A stretch of 64,000 nucleotides of DNA from Candidatus Sabulitectum sp. (GTDB lineage Bacteria; Fermentibacterota; Fermentibacteria; Fermentibacterales; JCC-6): the NCBI GenBank assembly GCA_021107435.1, contig JAIOSV010000031.1, forward strand, positions 1 to 64,000. Direction: 5' to 3'. Below are positions 1 to 7,532 of the stretch, piece by piece. Every line of letters starts with the position of its first letter. Position 1 is the first letter of the stretch. Under the pieces are notes generated by a model. That model saw nothing but the letters and a program-made list of their open reading frames with translations, had not been told where the DNA came from and searched no databases. Position numbers and translations under genes: made by a program.

Positions 1-55
1 GAGGTGAGAACTACAGAATTTTGGCACGATTTAAGATAGAACTTATGTCACTGAT

Positions 56-76
56 CCGGAATTGATCAAATTCCGG
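56..76. other. near-perfect inverted repeat at the left edge
   Basis: CCGGAAT and ATTCCGG arms surround a TGATCAA core. The element lies beyond the last recognisable transposase codons, so it could be part of the insertion sequence end, a hairpin terminator, or chance. The rest of bases 1-149 shows no convincing gene; short open stretches on the minus strand are broken by stops. Confidence 0.35.
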
Positions 77-149
77 CTGGTCAACCGGCGAGAGTCGGAA
101 TTACGATACCCTTTTCGGAAATGGTCTTGCTAACATGCGGTATATTTAA

Positions 150-533
150 TTACACGAAGAGAAGGGAACCTTTTTTACATTCGACTTCACGGGATATAGG
201 TTGAACTATGAGCAAGCTCATAGTCCGTTCTCCACCCATATGCGCTCTTACAACTGGGGTAAATTTGATCTTGAATGTGTGTTCTCTATCTGTGGCATAG
301 GCATTACTTCGACCCAGGGTATATCTTTATCTTGTCTCACCTCTTCAGGTTTGGGTAATTCTGATCCAGTCTTTATCCTGCTTGCCTGCGGTTGTTATCA
401 GACCTGTTATGGTATGTCTTCCGAGACAAAGCAGTGACCCTGTTGCAAGTCTGGATGCTCTTTCCCATAAGCTTCTGTTGGAAAAGGCACTGCTGCACGA
501 ATCCCAGTATCCGAAGTATTCCTCAATTACTCC
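150..533 (-). pseudogene. decayed, internally deleted DDE transposase
   Basis: No intact ORF is present, but fragments in different minus-strand frames look like one transposase family. From about 533 to 345 the reading includes WERASRLATGSLLCLGRHT and ITGLITTAGKQDKDW, typical of the N-terminus of IS701/IS4-like DDE transposases. From about 359 leftward another frame reads PEEVRQDKDIPWVEV, and a third frame reads REHTFKIKF, GGERTMSLLIVQPISR and KKGSLLFV before a stop at 150-152. In my recollection of the family these belong to the C-terminal third of the protein, so the DDE core is missing and at least two frameshifts are present. The preceding small ORF at 523-729 overlaps it and is its usual companion. 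Family assignment is from memory of motifs and was not searched. Confidence 0.7.
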
Positions 534-729
534 TCCGCAACAGTTTTTTTATGAGATATTCCGGTACATTCGTTCTTTTCATGGCAAGGAGCCCCTTGTC
601 CTCAACAAACCACTCAACCATCTCACCTTTGGAAAACTCCATGGCTTGAGCAAATGCAGATGGGAAGTTGATGTACCACTGCTCGCTCTTCTTTCTCTTG
701 ATCAGTTGAACTTTCGTTGGAAATCCCAT
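523..729 (-). CDS. AbrB/SpoVT-like small protein of an insertion sequence
   Basis: This is a 68-residue protein beginning MGFPTKVQLIKRK, with SEQWYINFPSAFAQAM and GEMVEWFVEDKG. The pattern resembles the swapped-hairpin AbrB/MazE fold and small ORFs found just upstream of DDE transposases. The ATG is preceded by GGAG at six bases, so the start looks functional. Its end overlaps the transposase remnant. A run of seven A's (plus-strand T's at 544-550) lies ten codons before the stop; loss of one A would join the frame directly to the transposase frame, which hints at slippage-type expression in the ancestral element. Its function in transposition is inferred from position only. With the transposase dead, it is probably a relic. 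Confidence 0.6.
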   Translation of the reverse strand: MGFPTKVQLIKRKKSEQWYINFPSAFAQAMEFSKGEMVEWFVEDKGLLAMKRTNVPEYLIKKLLRRSN

Positions 730-862
730 TATTAGCTCCTTTCATTGCTATCTAGTGATATAACTAGCTACTCCAATAACACAAAAACACCCACAAGAAA
801 GCAAGTGAGGGATTAACAAATATTTAGAATGGAATAGTATCTAGTGAAAGGCCAAACTCAAG

Positions 863-893
863 AAGACAGCCGGACGAATAGCCCGGCTGTCTT
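863..893 (-). terminator. rho-independent terminator of the coiled-coil protein gene
   Basis: The 11-bp perfect stem AAGACAGCCGG / CCGGCTGTCTT has a nine-base loop and sits just after the stop of the minus-strand gene at 906. The A-rich strand on the far side gives only a short U-tract in the minus direction. Confidence 0.65.
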
Positions 894-905
894 TTATTCA
901 AAAAA

Positions 906-1310
906 CTACTGGATCGGAAGACCGGCTGTGAATTCGTCCACAACAGCCTTCATGGAACTAACCTCAGCCGTAAAACCATCTGATATGGCTGTAATCTCAA
1001 CTCTTGCTTCAACAAGCTCATTCCGTAAAGCGTCCACCTCGGCCTGAAGAGCCTCAAGCTCAGGATCTGTATCTCTGAGTTCTTCAAGTTTCAGGGAAAG
1101 CTCGTCCAGAACAGCCAGATCAGGAATCATGTTCCTGAGGGCATCGGTCTCACTGAGAAGACCATCAAGTTTCAGCTGAACTTCATCAAGCAGTTCCATT
1201 CCCGGGATCTCAAAATCAGGTATCTCAGTATCGGGTACATCCGGCACACCGGGAACACCAAACGCCAGAGCCATGCCTGCAATGAGTACAAGCATATAAA
1301 TTGATCTCAT
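906..1310 (-). CDS. small secreted coiled-coil protein
   Basis: A longer frame begins at 1472, but the start at 1310 is preferred because GGAGAG precedes that ATG and the protein then opens with a signal peptide (MRSIYMLVLIAGMALAFG). The mature part is acidic. It starts with a proline/valine-rich stretch (GVPGVPDVPDTEIPDFEIPG) and continues as one long heptad-like helix rich in Leu, Glu and Asp from about residue 40 to 125, with no cysteine. This is the look of a periplasmic or outer-membrane-associated coiled coil (Lpp- or tether-like), but no family is recognised and no lipobox is present. It is transcribed alone, divergently from the thioredoxin operon, and followed by a clear terminator. 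Confidence 0.75.
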   Translation of the reverse strand: MRSIYMLVLIAGMALAFGVPGVPDVPDTEIPDFEIPGMELLDEVQLKLDGLLSETDALRNMIPDLAVLDELSLKLEELRDTDPELEALQAEVDALRNELVEARVEITAISDGFTAEVSSMKAVVDEFTAGLPIQ

Positions 1311-1529
1311 ACATCTCTCCATTTCTACGATATCATTTACAACTTTCAGGTAACACCGGATAATACAAATATAATGATGCGTTGGCAAAGACCTGAAGTA
1401 TCGGATCATTTGACACATGTCACAGACCATGGCTCCACATTTACTTGTCTGCCTTGCGTATAGAATAGGCATTCAATATGCTACCGTTTCAGGCGTTGGC
1501 AAAATCAATTTAACCGGAAGGACAATGCA

Positions 1530-1859
1530 ATGAAACAGATACCCGGAAACACAATCGCCGAGGAAACCAAGGGAACAGACAAGCTTACACTGGTAGACTT
1601 CAGCGCAGACTGGTGCGGCCCCTGCAAAATGCTTCATCCTGTACTTGATAAGCTTACAGATGAGCTAAGTGTCAAGGTTAACTTCCTTACTGTGGACATT
1701 GATCAGAACCCGGCAGCAGCTAATCAGTTCGGCATCAGGGGTGTACCTACCATGATCATTTTCCATGGAGGAAAAGAGATTGACAGAATGGTTGGATTCA
1801 GGGACAAAGCTTCACTGAAAAAGGATCTTGAAGCCCTGGCAGTGGGAACACTGGGATAA
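1530..1859 (+). CDS. trxA: thioredoxin
   Basis: This 109-residue single-domain thioredoxin carries the canonical active site ADWCGPCKM at about residues 26-34 and the cis-proline loop GIRGVPTMIIF near residue 70. It reduces protein disulfides in the cytoplasm, drawing electrons from the reductase encoded immediately downstream. The ATG follows AAGGA. Its stop codon overlaps the trxB start (TAATG), so the two are translationally coupled and the redox pair is co-expressed. Length and motifs are normal for the family. Confidence 0.95.
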   Translation: MKQIPGNTIAEETKGTDKLTLVDFSADWCGPCKMLHPVLDKLTDELSVKVNFLTVDIDQNPAAANQFGIRGVPTMIIFHGGKEIDRMVGFRDKASLKKDLEALAVGTLG

Positions 1860-2824
1860 TGAGCTTCAAGGTTGAGATTGGATTAGTTGACAGCGGGGCC
1901 GGACAGACCTCTGGCTCTTACCAGCTTGTTATTGCGGGCGGTGGCCCCGCCGCCCTCTCAGCAGCCATCTACGCCGCAAGATATGGAATAAGACATGTGG
2001 TTCTTGAAAGCTGGAAGCCGGGGGGACAGGCCGCCCTGACAGCCGAGATAGAGAACTACCCCGGTTTCAGCTCAATTGCCGGTTCAGACCTTACTGCCGC
2101 AATGAAAAAACAGGCTCTGGAAGCAGGTGCTGTTTTTCGAATGGAAACAGTGGAGGGCACAAAAGAGATTGATGGCAGAATACTGGTAAAGACAGACTCC
2201 GCCGAGTACACCACAGAGTACCTTATCATCGCCACAGGAGCAGCTCCCGCAACACTCGGGGTGCCGGGAGAAGACAAGTACTATGGACGCGGAGTCAGCT
2301 TCTGCGCCACCTGCGATGCCCCTTTCTTTAAAAACAAGAGGGCTGTTGTAGTGGGCGGAGGCGACAGCGCTGTGAAAGAAGCCCTTCACCTCATACATGT
2401 GGTCTCCGAGCTCGGACTGGTACACCGCAGAGACAAGCTTCGTGCTGAACCTTATCTGGCAAAGAAACTTGTAGACCACGAGAAAGTAACCACCTACTGG
2501 AATTCCCATCTGGCTGAAGTCACAGGGGATGATCAGGGAGTTACAGGTGTTATTCTGGACACTCCTGAAGGCCGGAAGCATATAGACACTGACGGGGTCT
2601 TTTTGTATGTAGGCACAATACCTGCAACGGAACCCTTCGTTTCACTGGTGGAGCTGGACAGGAAAAAAGCAGTAGTCACCAGAAATATTGTGGGAACATC
2701 CAATCCCAGGGTATTCGCTGCGGGAGATGTAACAAACAACGGATTCAGGCAGGTTGTCACAGCGGTATCCGAGGGAGCGAGATGCTCTGCCGCCGTATTC
2801 GATCTGCTGGAAAGTAAAGCATAG
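1859..2824 (+). CDS. trxB: thioredoxin reductase
   Basis: This 321-residue low-molecular-weight thioredoxin reductase is an FAD- and NAD(P)H-dependent flavoprotein that reduces thioredoxin. The FAD-binding motif GGGPAALSAA lies near residue 27, slightly later than usual because of a roughly 20-residue N-terminal extension. The redox-active CATC is at about 149-152, the NAD(P)H loop VVGGGDSAVKEAL at about 165, and the C-terminal FAD motif AAGDVTNNGFRQVVTA near 290. It overlaps trxA by one base and is followed 11 bases later by a PDO-type protein, so the operon supplies a complete dithiol-reducing chain. The residues that set NADPH versus NADH or ferredoxin preference were not judged. Confidence 0.95.
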   Translation: MSFKVEIGLVDSGAGQTSGSYQLVIAGGGPAALSAAIYAARYGIRHVVLESWKPGGQAALTAEIENYPGFSSIAGSDLTAAMKKQALEAGAVFRMETVEGTKEIDGRILVKTDSAEYTTEYLIIATGAAPATLGVPGEDKYYGRGVSFCATCDAPFFKNKRAVVVGGGDSAVKEALHLIHVVSELGLVHRRDKLRAEPYLAKKLVDHEKVTTYWNSHLAEVTGDDQGVTGVILDTPEGRKHIDTDGVFLYVGTIPATEPFVSLVELDRKKAVVTRNIVGTSNPRVFAAGDVTNNGFRQVVTAVSEGARCSAAVFDLLESKA

Positions 2825-2835
2825 AGAGGTAACAG

Positions 2836-3444
2836 ATGCCACTGCTGTCAGACGAAGACAAAAAAGCTATTCGAGGCCACTTTAACCTCATAACAGAAAA
2901 TGTCACAGTGACCCTAACGAAGGCTCCGGGGAAAAGTGAAACAGAGACCATACTGAATGAACTCAATGAGCTTTCAACAAAGCTTACACTGATTGTTGTG
3001 GAATCGAAGAAGGAAAGTGCCATGCTTCCATCAGTAAGTATTGGAAGCACCGGCAGGATTCTCTTCAGAGGTACCCCTTCCGGATATGAGTTCAGCAGCC
3101 TTCTTACAGGAATCATTGATTCAGGCAGAACGGAAAAAACTCTTTCTGATGAAACAATGGCTTTCCTGAATAATCTGCAGGAGGACATTCATATCAGAGT
3201 TTTTGTAACCCCCACCTGCCCGCATTGTCCGCCATCTGTGGTTCTTGCCCATCGTATGGCTGCCTATTCGGACAGAGTAATTGCGGAAGCTATTGAAGCC
3301 AATGAGTTCCCTGATCTGTCCAGGAAATATCAGGTACAGGGAGTACCCAGAACTGTGATAAATGAAACCTACTCGGTAGAAGGCTCACAACCGGAATCCT
3401 ATCTGGTTGAAGGGCTGAAGAAACACATGGAGAAACAATCCTGA
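2836..3444 (+). CDS. protein disulfide oxidoreductase-like (glutaredoxin-like) protein
   Basis: This 202-residue protein fits the two-thioredoxin-fold PDO/glutaredoxin-like family known from thermophilic archaea and bacteria. The C-terminal fold holds the active site PTCPHCPPSV (CPHC at about 128-131) and a cis-Pro loop (QVQGVPRTVIN). The N-terminal fold, about residues 1-110, has no CXXC, so only one redox centre is present. Members shuffle protein disulfides in the cytoplasm, often fed by a thioredoxin reductase, and the trxA-trxB neighbours fit that role. The ATG follows GAGAGGT. The stop overlaps the next gene's start (TGATG). Confidence 0.85.
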   Translation: MPLLSDEDKKAIRGHFNLITENVTVTLTKAPGKSETETILNELNELSTKLTLIVVESKKESAMLPSVSIGSTGRILFRGTPSGYEFSSLLTGIIDSGRTEKTLSDETMAFLNNLQEDIHIRVFVTPTCPHCPPSVVLAHRMAAYSDRVIAEAIEANEFPDLSRKYQVQGVPRTVINETYSVEGSQPESYLVEGLKKHMEKQS

Positions 3445-4211
3445 TGGTTCTGTTGATTCTTGCTCTTGCATCCGGCTGGAACCTGTCTTTCCCGGGAAGC
3501 AACGATGGCTTTCTTGAACCAAGGATGTTCTTTCAGCCGGATGAGGATCAATTCATTTACACAGAGATCCAAAACCAGGTTGGCATTTTGAAGTATGGAC
3601 CGGTAACCTTCGGAGTCGGCCTGTCTATGGATACCTACATGGGAACCAGCAGCAAAGAGTCTGACATAGCTTTCAATGTATATGGTGGTCACTGGAATAT
3701 CCGCGGCTTCTTCGGTGTTGATTACAGAGGCCTGCTCTTTTCCCTGTTCACTGACCATGAGTGCTTTCACAACATCGACATGGCCGACACAAGCGGCCAG
3801 TACATGAACAATATGAAGCTTGGTGTAGAGAACAGAATTGACGTGAGAATGGAAGACCATCCCATCCTCCTGCCTGCGGGACACATCCCTGACTACAAGG
3901 CAAACGTGGGGTTCTACCGGCCAACAGGCACAACTTTCCAGAAGGGCCACATCTTTGACTGGTCGTTGCATGGAAACATGGATTACCCCCTGCTGTCTGC
4001 CAGTGAAATGATCTATGGAACCATCTGGCATTCAGATTTCTATTTCCACCTTGACGGAGGAACAAGCAGCAGACATATCGGAGAAATCTATGGACGACAC
4101 CCCACCGACCGGGGTGACATAGTCATTTTCTTCAGACACCACCTGCACGATACGCAGCCAATCAGATCTCTTGAAGGCGAGACCTGTTTCGGCATGCGAT
4201 TCGAGTGGTGA
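3444..4211 (+). CDS. predicted outer-membrane/secreted protein of the thioredoxin operon
   Basis: This 255-residue protein matches no family I recognise. A short hydrophobic N-terminus (MVLLILALASGWNLSF) acts as a probable signal peptide. The rest alternates polar and aromatic residues with many Gly, Tyr, Phe and His (GVGLSMDTYMG, FNVYGGHWNIRGFFGVDYRG) and ends in a short strand closing with phenylalanine and tryptophan (MRFEW), all typical of beta-barrel outer-membrane proteins. It overlaps the PDO gene by one base, so it is translated from the same message. A surface protein in a cytoplasmic thiol-redox operon is unexpected. Histidines are unusually frequent (for example RHHLHD), suggesting metal contact, but this is speculative. 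Confidence 0.7.
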   Translation: MVLLILALASGWNLSFPGSNDGFLEPRMFFQPDEDQFIYTEIQNQVGILKYGPVTFGVGLSMDTYMGTSSKESDIAFNVYGGHWNIRGFFGVDYRGLLFSLFTDHECFHNIDMADTSGQYMNNMKLGVENRIDVRMEDHPILLPAGHIPDYKANVGFYRPTGTTFQKGHIFDWSLHGNMDYPLLSASEMIYGTIWHSDFYFHLDGGTSSRHIGEIYGRHPTDRGDIVIFFRHHLHDTQPIRSLEGETCFGMRFEW

Positions 4212-4247
4212 TCACTCCGTTTCCTGACTAATACTGGAACAACCGGG

Positions 4248-4264
4248 AGGTTGTCGGACAACCT
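4248..4264 (+). terminator. possible short hairpin after the thioredoxin operon
   Basis: AGGTTGT / ACAACCT arms with a three-base loop, followed by a few T's. An alternative pairing with ACAACC at 4239-4244 competes. Weak as a terminator. Confidence 0.35.
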
Positions 4265-4403
4265 TTCAGCCCTTCAAGCCATTATAATAGACTTATAATA
4301 CGAAATTTATTTATTTCCTGGGAGCAAGACAATCGGCATTATTAACTCATATATTGTATGCAGTTTTGTATAATTTCATATCTGCTGTACAAACCGGAGA
4401 ACG

Positions 4404-6887
4404 ATGAATAAGTTACACCGCTCACCGGTTGATCTTCTTTTTCACGCACTGAGGCCCCTGGTTATCTTCACTGTCAGGAAGCCTCTGCTTATCATAGGTA
4501 TTGGCGTACTGCTTGGCGTACTGGGTTTTCTCAGCAGCATCAATCTTTCGATTGACACAGATATTTCTAACCTGCTTCCTGAACAGAATCCAACCGTTCA
4601 GGCAATGGAACAACTCAAGCAAACAGTTGGAGGTGAAAGTGCTGCTGCTGTGGCAATCACAAGCCCGTCCTTTCAGAGCAACAGAAGGTTTGCTGATGAT
4701 CTTATTCCCCTGGTTATGGAGCAGCATCAGTCAAATGGCGAACAGTTTTTCATCAGGGTAGACTACCGCAAAGACACTTCCTTTATGCAGAATAATGCAC
4801 TCTACTTTGCTACAGATTCAGAACTTGCGGGGCTGATAGACTTCCTTATTGAAATGACATCTCTGGAACACTTATTACACACTGCTGAGTCTGAGTTAAC
4901 AATTAATACCAGTTCATTCTTTGAAAACATCGCCGTAAACGAATACCCGATATCAGATGACAGCCTGACAATGGTGCTGCGGTTCTATCCAGCCAATGCA
5001 CAAACTGATGTGGGATACATTGAACATGCATTCGCTATGCTTGATTCTGTTTCAACGGCTCTCAATCCATCAGCTTATCATCCCGACATGGAAATTGTGC
5101 CGGGTGGTCGCATGCAGCGGCAGATGGTGGAAATCAAAGCCATAACAAATGAAGTCTCCAGCTCCTTCGGCCTGGGTGTGATTGTAATTCTCCTGCTGGT
5201 AACAGGGTACTTCTTTGTTAAAGCCTACTATGCCAAAGCTGAGAAAAAGAATGACATACGAACAATTCTTTTGCTGATAACCAGAATTCCCGTTATAGCT
5301 GCCCTGATTGGAATTCCACTGATTCTTTCCCTGCTGTGGACATTTGGTCTGGCCCGGGTTGTTTACGGCTCCCTCAACATGATGACCTCTATTCTGGGTC
5401 TGATTCTTTTTGGCCTCAGTATTGACTACGGCATTCACTTCTATGCCCGATACTCGGAGGAACGAACTGAGGGCAAGTCGGTAGAGAAATCAATAGTGAC
5501 CACATTCCAGAGTTCCGGCCAGGCAATAACAATCGCGGGGCTCACCACTGCTATCTCTCTCTTTGTTCTGATTTTTGCCGATTTCAAGGGGTTCTCGGAA
5601 TTTGGTTTCATCGCCTGTACGGGAATAATATTCGGACTGATTTCAATGCTGTTTATACTTCCTGCGCTTCTTGTGGTCTTTGAACGAACATCTCTGCTTT
5701 CTTTGAAGCCTGCTTCCCCGCATACAAAAAAGGTCAGGAACAGGCCTTCTCCCGCCGCGGGAAGCATTGTTGTACTGTGCCTGCTGACTGTTGCCGCCGC
5801 TATTGTGCCGGCATCAAGAGTCTCATTCGAATACGACTTTGACACCCTTGAACCTGTTTTTGAGGAATACGAAAGCAGACACGAGGTTATCAGCCGGGTT
5901 TACCCCACTTCAAATTACAGAAATCCCGCTTTCATCCTTCTTGAAAATCCTGAGGATGTGGGCCCTCTTCTCGAGAATCTCAGGGCAAGAGTTGACAGCG
6001 ACACCACTATCCTCTCGGTTGAAGCCCTTCAAGAGCGTTTCCCCGCCGATTCCGTATCGCAGGCAATGCGCCTTGCCCGATTAGCAGAAATCCGTCAACT
6101 GCTGGATGCCCCCTTCTTCACTATAGCCAATACTGAAGACATACAAAGGTTAAGACAGGCAGCACAGACAACAGAGGCCATTCAGCTCTCGGATGTTCCC
6201 GAATACCTTACCGACATGTTTACTGCAAAAGACGGTTCTTTAGGTTCATTCGTAATGATCTTTCCGGAGCAGGGTCTTTCTGACGGCCGCAATTCAATTG
6301 CCTTCAGCGAAGCCATAGGAACTGTTGAACTTGAAAACGGGACTGTTTACTATGCGGCTTCAACATCACTTGTCGCGGCAGAGATGCTCCGTCTGCTGCA
6401 ACTGGAAAGCCCGTGGATAATAACAGCTACATTTATTCTGGTTCTGTTACTGATGTATTTAAACTTCAGAGACATGCAACTGACCCTTCTTGCACTGGTT
6501 CCACTTGTTGTGGGTATGCTGTGGACATTCCTTCTTCTGGAAGTTACCGGAGTTAAACTGAATTTCTACAACATGGTTGTTCTTCCGGTACTGCTGGGAA
6601 TCGGAAACGATGCCGGAGTACACATTGTACACAGGTACATGGAACTTGGTCGCGGATCAATCAGACGGGTGCTGTCTACCACAGGAAAACATGTTGCCAT
6701 GGCCTCTGTGACCACAATGATCGGCTTTTCAGGCTCTCTTCTGAGTTCTCATCCCGGTCTGAGATCAATAGGCCACATCGCAGTATTGGGAATTGCATCA
6801 ACCCTGCTCAGTGCCTTGTTATTTCTGCCGGCCCTACTTCAACTGCTGGAAAACACTAACAAGTGCCCGAATAAAATCAGGCGTTAG
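4404..6887 (+). CDS. RND-superfamily (MmpL/HpnN-like) exporter
   Basis: This 827-residue inner-membrane protein has the RND layout: one transmembrane helix near residue 30, a periplasmic loop (about 55-245), a block of five to six helices (about 250-430), a second single helix near 455, a second periplasmic loop, and a final helix block (about 670-815). Conserved RND motifs include GLSIDYGIHFYARYSEE in the first block and GIGNDAGVHIVHRY in the second, carrying the acidic residues expected for proton coupling. The family (MMPL, including hopanoid exporter HpnN) moves lipids or hydrophobic molecules. No membrane-fusion protein is adjacent, which also fits the MMPL/HpnN type. The ATG follows CCGGAG. 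The gene stands alone and ends in a bidirectional terminator. Substrate unknown. Confidence 0.88.
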   Translation: MNKLHRSPVDLLFHALRPLVIFTVRKPLLIIGIGVLLGVLGFLSSINLSIDTDISNLLPEQNPTVQAMEQLKQTVGGESAAAVAITSPSFQSNRRFADDLIPLVMEQHQSNGEQFFIRVDYRKDTSFMQNNALYFATDSELAGLIDFLIEMTSLEHLLHTAESELTINTSSFFENIAVNEYPISDDSLTMVLRFYPANAQTDVGYIEHAFAMLDSVSTALNPSAYHPDMEIVPGGRMQRQMVEIKAITNEVSSSFGLGVIVILLLVTGYFFVKAYYAKAEKKNDIRTILLLITRIPVIAALIGIPLILSLLWTFGLARVVYGSLNMMTSILGLILFGLSIDYGIHFYARYSEERTEGKSVEKSIVTTFQSSGQAITIAGLTTAISLFVLIFADFKGFSEFGFIACTGIIFGLISMLFILPALLVVFERTSLLSLKPASPHTKKVRNRPSPAAGSIVVLCLLTVAAAIVPASRVSFEYDFDTLEPVFEEYESRHEVISRVYPTSNYRNPAFILLENPEDVGPLLENLRARVDSDTTILSVEALQERFPADSVSQAMRLARLAEIRQLLDAPFFTIANTEDIQRLRQAAQTTEAIQLSDVPEYLTDMFTAKDGSLGSFVMIFPEQGLSDGRNSIAFSEAIGTVELENGTVYYAASTSLVAAEMLRLLQLESPWIITATFILVLLLMYLNFRDMQLTLLALVPLVVGMLWTFLLLEVTGVKLNFYNMVVLPVLLGIGNDAGVHIVHRYMELGRGSIRRVLSTTGKHVAMASVTTMIGFSGSLLSSHPGLRSIGHIAVLGIASTLLSALLFLPALLQLLENTNKCPNKIRR

Positions 6888-6892
6888 AAATA

Positions 6893-6925
6893 ATTGCGAT
6901 GCTGCATTCCGGGCAGCATCGCAAT
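6893..6925. terminator. bidirectional terminator between convergent genes
   Basis: The perfect 13-bp stem ATTGCGATGCTGC / GCAGCATCGCAAT has a seven-base loop between the ends of the RND gene and the minus-strand membrane-protein gene. Confidence 0.8.
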
Positions 6926-6932
6926 CTCAGAT

Positions 6933-7310
6933 TCAGTTAATTACCGCCAGCAGCCCGGAAAACAGCATAGCACCCAGTATCACAGCAAGAATCTGAGCCA
7001 CCACATTGAATATCCACAGCAGGAAGGCTTTTCCGAAACTTGTATTGTAGGAAGCCTGCAGCACCAGAATTGTAAGAGCGAGACCAATCAGAAATCCTGC
7101 ACCGGTTCCGGCAACAGGTATCCATGAAAAAATAACAGCCAGCAGAAGTGTGGCCAGGGCACAGGCAATGGATGCTTTCACAGCCTTTCCGAATGTTGCT
7201 CTGCGAACTCCAGCCATCTTCGCGCCAATGTGTAGGAAGAAGGAATCAAGAATTACCACAAGAACAGCAACAAACAGCAGTCCGCCAATACTCAGTGCAA
7301 CATATTCCAT
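6933..7310 (-). CDS. small polytopic membrane protein, unknown
   Basis: The start at 7310 gives 125 residues (MEYVALSIGG...) and is chosen because AAGGA lies six bases upstream. The open frame continues to 7433, but that extension runs into an apparently non-coding repeat-like segment. Four hydrophobic segments of about 20 residues each are visible (VALSIGGLLFVAVLVVIL; SIACALATLLLAVIFSW; GAGFLIGLALTILVLQA; LLWIFNVVAQILAVILGA), with short loops and little soluble sequence. No family motif is recognised. It is convergent with the RND gene and not clearly in an operon with tldE, whose stop is 222 bases away. Confidence 0.7.
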   Translation of the reverse strand: MEYVALSIGGLLFVAVLVVILDSFFLHIGAKMAGVRRATFGKAVKASIACALATLLLAVIFSWIPVAGTGAGFLIGLALTILVLQASYNTSFGKAFLLWIFNVVAQILAVILGAMLFSGLLAVIN

Positions 7311-7532
7311 TGGTCTTCCTTCCCAGTATCCTGTCAGGCAATAAGTGTCGATATAATGCGCCGCTATTCTGAGTTCCATGCTAACGCTCGGGACGCCCTC
7401 AGGTATAGGTTCTGTTGCTTTCCAGCAAGGCACTGGTGAATGCGCGCATAGCAGTGCTATGTAATTGAACCAGTAACGCAGCTGGGGCTCTGAAGAGCCA
7501 GCAGGATGTGACAGCTATTGCTTAACAGGGTA
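7311..7532. repeat. non-coding, hairpin-rich segment, possible dispersed repeat
   Basis: No gene is convincing here. The segment contains a 15-base odd palindrome at 7447-7461 (CATAGCA-G-TGCTATG) and a hairpin at 7481-7503 (GGCTCT-GA-AGAGCC with a CTGG/CCAG extension). Its base composition and dense short inverted repeats look like an intergenic repeat rather than coding DNA. The upstream in-frame extension of the neighbouring membrane-protein gene falls in it. The hairpin could also serve as the terminator of the rseC-tldD-tldE operon, whose last stop is at 7533. Confidence 0.4.

Noticed and set aside
2084-2581. 165-codon minus-strand frame
   Set aside because: Antisense to trxB; low-complexity, cysteine-rich shadow translation.
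4369-4374. TATAAT before the RND gene as a promoter
   Set aside because: The -10 is good, but no -35 within 16-18 bases; left out of the feature list.
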